Assembly: GCF_019039035.1 (NCBI RefSeq)
Contig: NZ_JAHNZT010000008.1
Location: forward strand, 186,001-250,000
Length of the DNA: 64,000 nt
From: Citreicoccus inhibens
GTDB taxonomy: Bacteria > Myxococcota > Myxococcia > Myxococcales > Myxococcaceae
Direction of reading: 5' to 3'
Each line of letters opens with the position of its first letter. Position 1 is the stretch's first letter. The notes under the pieces are model-generated. The model worked only from the letters and a program-made list of their open reading frames with translations, did no database searches and had not been told where the DNA came from. Below, in pieces: positions 62,331-64,000 of this stretch. The position numbers and the translations under genes were made by a program.

Positions 62331-62690
62331 GACATCCCCCCCAGGCGCGTGGCCGGACCGCGGCCCGCGCGGCACGGAGCCCGAGCCACGGCGCGAGTCC
62401 ACCGCGGCGGGGCCCTCCCCTGAGACGTTGAGCACGAGACGTCCCGCATGCCGCGCGGGCGTCATCGGTGCTATGGATGCGGGCGCAGCGCGGCGATGGA
62501 CGCCGCCCGCGAACCGTCGGAGGCACCATGAACTCGCCCCTTGTCCTTGCCTCGGCCGCAGTCCTGTTCGCTCAGCGGGCGCTCGCCGCCTAGGTCGGTC
62601 CCGAAGGTCCGGCACCGCGTGGCTTCGCTCCCGGCTGGGCGCCCTGAAACCAGGTGCGCCGTAGGCACCGCTCTGCCTGGAGTACTTTCC
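62331..62690. other. 360-base region between divergent genes
   Basis: Region between the protease (minus) and rsgA (plus). It contains a small open frame (62528-62593), a 7-base direct repeat GAGACGT (near 62422 and 62436) and a CCCGC/GCGGG palindrome near 62445. No clear promoter was identified by eye. Confidence 0.6.
62528..62593 (+). CDS. Possible small peptide of 21 residues upstream of rsgA
   Basis: An ATG with GGAGG four bases upstream reads MNSPLVLASAAVLFAQRALA plus one alanine, then TAG. It looks like a signal-peptide-like or leader peptide. It lies 97 bases before the rsgA start and could be a real short gene, an upstream regulator, or the remnant of a lost exported protein. Confidence 0.35.
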   Translation: MNSPLVLASAAVLFAQRALAA

Positions 62691-63794
62691 GTGTCCATCG
62701 CGTCATTGTCATCACTCGGCTGGGGCCCCGACCTCGCCGACGCCTTCTCACACCTGTCATCGCAGTCCTCCTCGTCCCTCGTCCCCGGCCGCGTCGTGCG
62801 CTACACGCGCGGGCTGCTCAGCGTGCGCACCGCCGAGCGGACCTGGTTGGCTCGCACGGCGGGCCGCCTCCTGCACCGCGCCGCCAGCACCGAGGCACTC
62901 CCCACCATTGGAGACTGGGTGGCGCTGGCGCCCCCGCCTACTGGAGAAGGCGACGCGCTCCTGCACGCCGTCCTCCCCCGCCGCTCCCTCCTGGCGCGGC
63001 GCGAGGCGGATACCGAGCACGAACCCCAGCTCATCGGGGCCAACGTGGACGTGGCGTTCCTCGTCGCGGGGCTGGACGCGAACTTCAATCCCCGCCGCAT
63101 CGAGCGAGCCCTCACCCTCGCCTGGCAGAGCGGCGCCACGCCCGTGGTGGTGCTCACCAAGGCCGACCTGCTGGAGGACCCCACCGAGCGCGTCCGCGAA
63201 GTGGAGGCCCTGGCCCCCGGCGTCACCGTCATCGCGGTGAGCGCGCCGCGCGACCTGGGACTGGACGCGGTGCGCAGTTGGCTCCCCGAGGGGAAGACGG
63301 GCGTCCTCCTCGGCTCCTCCGGCGTGGGCAAGTCCACCCTGGTCAACCACCTGTTGGCCGAGGCACGCCTCGTCACCCAGTCCGTCCGCACCGAGGATGA
63401 CAAGGGCCGGCACACCACCACTCATCGCGAGCTGTTCGAGCTTCCCGGCGGAGGCATGCTCATCGACGGGCCGGGCATGCGCGAGTTGGGGCTGTGGGGC
63501 GCCGACGAGGATGGCGTGGACGCGACGTTCGCGGACATCCTCGAGCAGTCCGCGGGCTGCCGCTTCTCGAACTGCCAGCACCGCGCGGAGCCTGGCTGCG
63601 CGGTGCGCGAAGCAGTGGCCAGCGGCACGCTCCCCGCGGAGCGCCTGGAGAACTTCGAGAAGCTCCAGCGCGAACAGGCGCGTCAGGCCCGGCTCACGGA
63701 TCCACTCGCGCAGGCAGACCACCGACGGTGGCTGAAGCAGCGCACGGAGGCGGGCCGCGATCGGAGTCTGGCCAAGCGGCGAGGCGGCAAGTAG
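62691..63794 (+). CDS. rsgA: Ribosome small-subunit-dependent GTPase A
   Basis: 367 aa from GTG 62691 with GGAG eight bases upstream. OB-fold, then a circularly permuted GTPase: G4 LTKAD, G1 GSSGVGKST, G3 IDGPGMRELG, and a C-terminal zinc-binding segment GCRFSNCQHRAEPGCAV. It aids late assembly of the 30S ribosomal subunit. A frame extending to 62541 reads through the leader region and lacks family similarity. A strong terminator follows. Confidence 0.92.
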   Translation: MSIASLSSLGWGPDLADAFSHLSSQSSSSLVPGRVVRYTRGLLSVRTAERTWLARTAGRLLHRAASTEALPTIGDWVALAPPPTGEGDALLHAVLPRRSLLARREADTEHEPQLIGANVDVAFLVAGLDANFNPRRIERALTLAWQSGATPVVVLTKADLLEDPTERVREVEALAPGVTVIAVSAPRDLGLDAVRSWLPEGKTGVLLGSSGVGKSTLVNHLLAEARLVTQSVRTEDDKGRHTTTHRELFELPGGGMLIDGPGMRELGLWGADEDGVDATFADILEQSAGCRFSNCQHRAEPGCAVREAVASGTLPAERLENFEKLQREQARQARLTDPLAQADHRRWLKQRTEAGRDRSLAKRRGGK

Positions 63795-63846
63795 CGCCCC
63801 GCCGAACACCGCCCTCGTGGCGAATGACGCCCGCGAGGAAATGAAG

Positions 63847-63884
63847 CGGGGGCGACCCAAGTCCTGGGCCGCCCCCGTCTTTTC
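63847..63884 (+). terminator. Intrinsic terminator of rsgA
   Basis: CGGGGGCG (63847-63854) pairs with CGCCCCCG (63870-63877), with a further CCCA/TGGG pairing inside, followed by TCTTTT. It lies ~50 bases after the rsgA stop, and could also act on the minus-strand gene that ends at 63895. Confidence 0.78.
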
Positions 63885-63894
63885 TAGAGCCGGC

Positions 63895-64000
63895 TCACGC
63901 CGCGGCGGTGTCCCCGTCGCGCGCGGCCATCAGCTCCGCGAGCAGCACCTTGAGCTTCTCCTTCGCGCGAATCTCCAACTGACGCGCGCGCTCGCGGCTG
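63895..64000 (-). CDS. Sigma-70-family RNA polymerase factor, C-terminal end only (RpoH-like)
   Basis: The window cuts this gene. The visible 34 residues read SRERARQLEIRAKEKLKVLL followed by AELMAARDGDTAAA and a TGA stop. SRERARQ(L)E is the region 4.2 recognition helix of sigma-70/sigma-32 factors. The short tail after it fits a heat-shock-type or group-2 factor, not an ECF factor. The rest lies beyond position 64000. Confidence 0.65.
   Translation of the reverse strand, partial: SRERARQLEIRAKEKLKVLLAELMAARDGDTAAA

Overview
The window is high-GC (third codon positions almost all G/C), has dense minus-strand operons with ATGA/GTGA stop-start overlaps, and carries many lipoproteins, signalling proteins and long low-complexity Pro/Ala linkers. 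A bacN-bacO-bacP-padC bactofilin/chromosome-segregation cluster, an SgmT-type hybrid kinase and a Tad-like gene set resembling one locus of the Myxococcus xanthus Kil (contact-dependent prey-killing) apparatus together point to a predatory myxobacterium (Myxococcota; Myxococcus/Corallococcus/Cystobacter relatives). No tRNA, rRNA, CRISPR array, insertion sequence or phage gene was recognised; it reads as core chromosome.

Layout. 1-5.1 kb: rhomboid protease and LOG-family gene (plus), then a minus-strand operon bacN-bacO-bacP-padC-pyrE-lipoprotein. 5.1-10.4 kb (minus): alpha/beta hydrolase, exported TPR protein, SgmT-like c-di-GMP-receptor kinase. 10.6-14.3 kb (plus): exported OmpA-family protein, probably from a leaderless mRNA, and a lipoprotein. 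14.3-22.0 kb (minus): FHA-TPR protein, xseA, xseB, single-domain response regulator, ispA, dxs, tlyA, tightly packed. 22.0-33.9 kb (minus): Tad/Kil-like locus with FHA protein (CTG start), TadC, TadB, CpaB, lipoprotein, membrane protein, tiny Flp/TadE-like protein, two exported proteins, and three pseudopilin-like proteins with very large C-terminal parts. 34.0-36.1 kb: ECF sigma factor and zinc anti-sigma factor directly upstream of that locus. 36.1-41.1 kb: DUF2085 protein, two oligopeptide-type ABC ATPases without permeases, two stand-alone GspE-N/MshEN proteins, DUF4292 lipoprotein.

41.2-50.0 kb: ExbB/ExbD pair (plus), long acyl-CoA dehydrogenase, two MaoC-type hydratases and a dihydrodipicolinate-reductase-like protein (minus), an HD-GYP response regulator (plus), and a HEAT-repeat/cyclophilin fusion lipoprotein (minus). 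50.1-56.3 kb (plus): zinc-ribbon membrane protein, MoxR ATPase, DUF58 protein, and a large orphan SNF2 helicase with its own promoter-like leader. 56.3-64.0 kb: small coiled-coil protein, DUF72 protein, YegS-type lipid kinase, a Fic protein with an altered active-site loop plus an unknown partner, an ArgD-like aminotransferase, an astacin-like protease without signal peptide, rsgA with a strong terminator, and the C-terminal end of a sigma-70-family factor.

Themes. Cell-pole organisation (bactofilins, PadC), c-di-GMP signalling (SgmT-like receptor, HD-GYP, MshEN-like domains) and a contact-dependent secretion machine (Tad/Kil-like) lie close together. The Tad locus lacks the motor ATPase, secretin, TadZ and prepilin peptidase, so these must be encoded elsewhere. 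Gene-name assignments rest on motif reading and remembered M. xanthus gene order, not on a database search.
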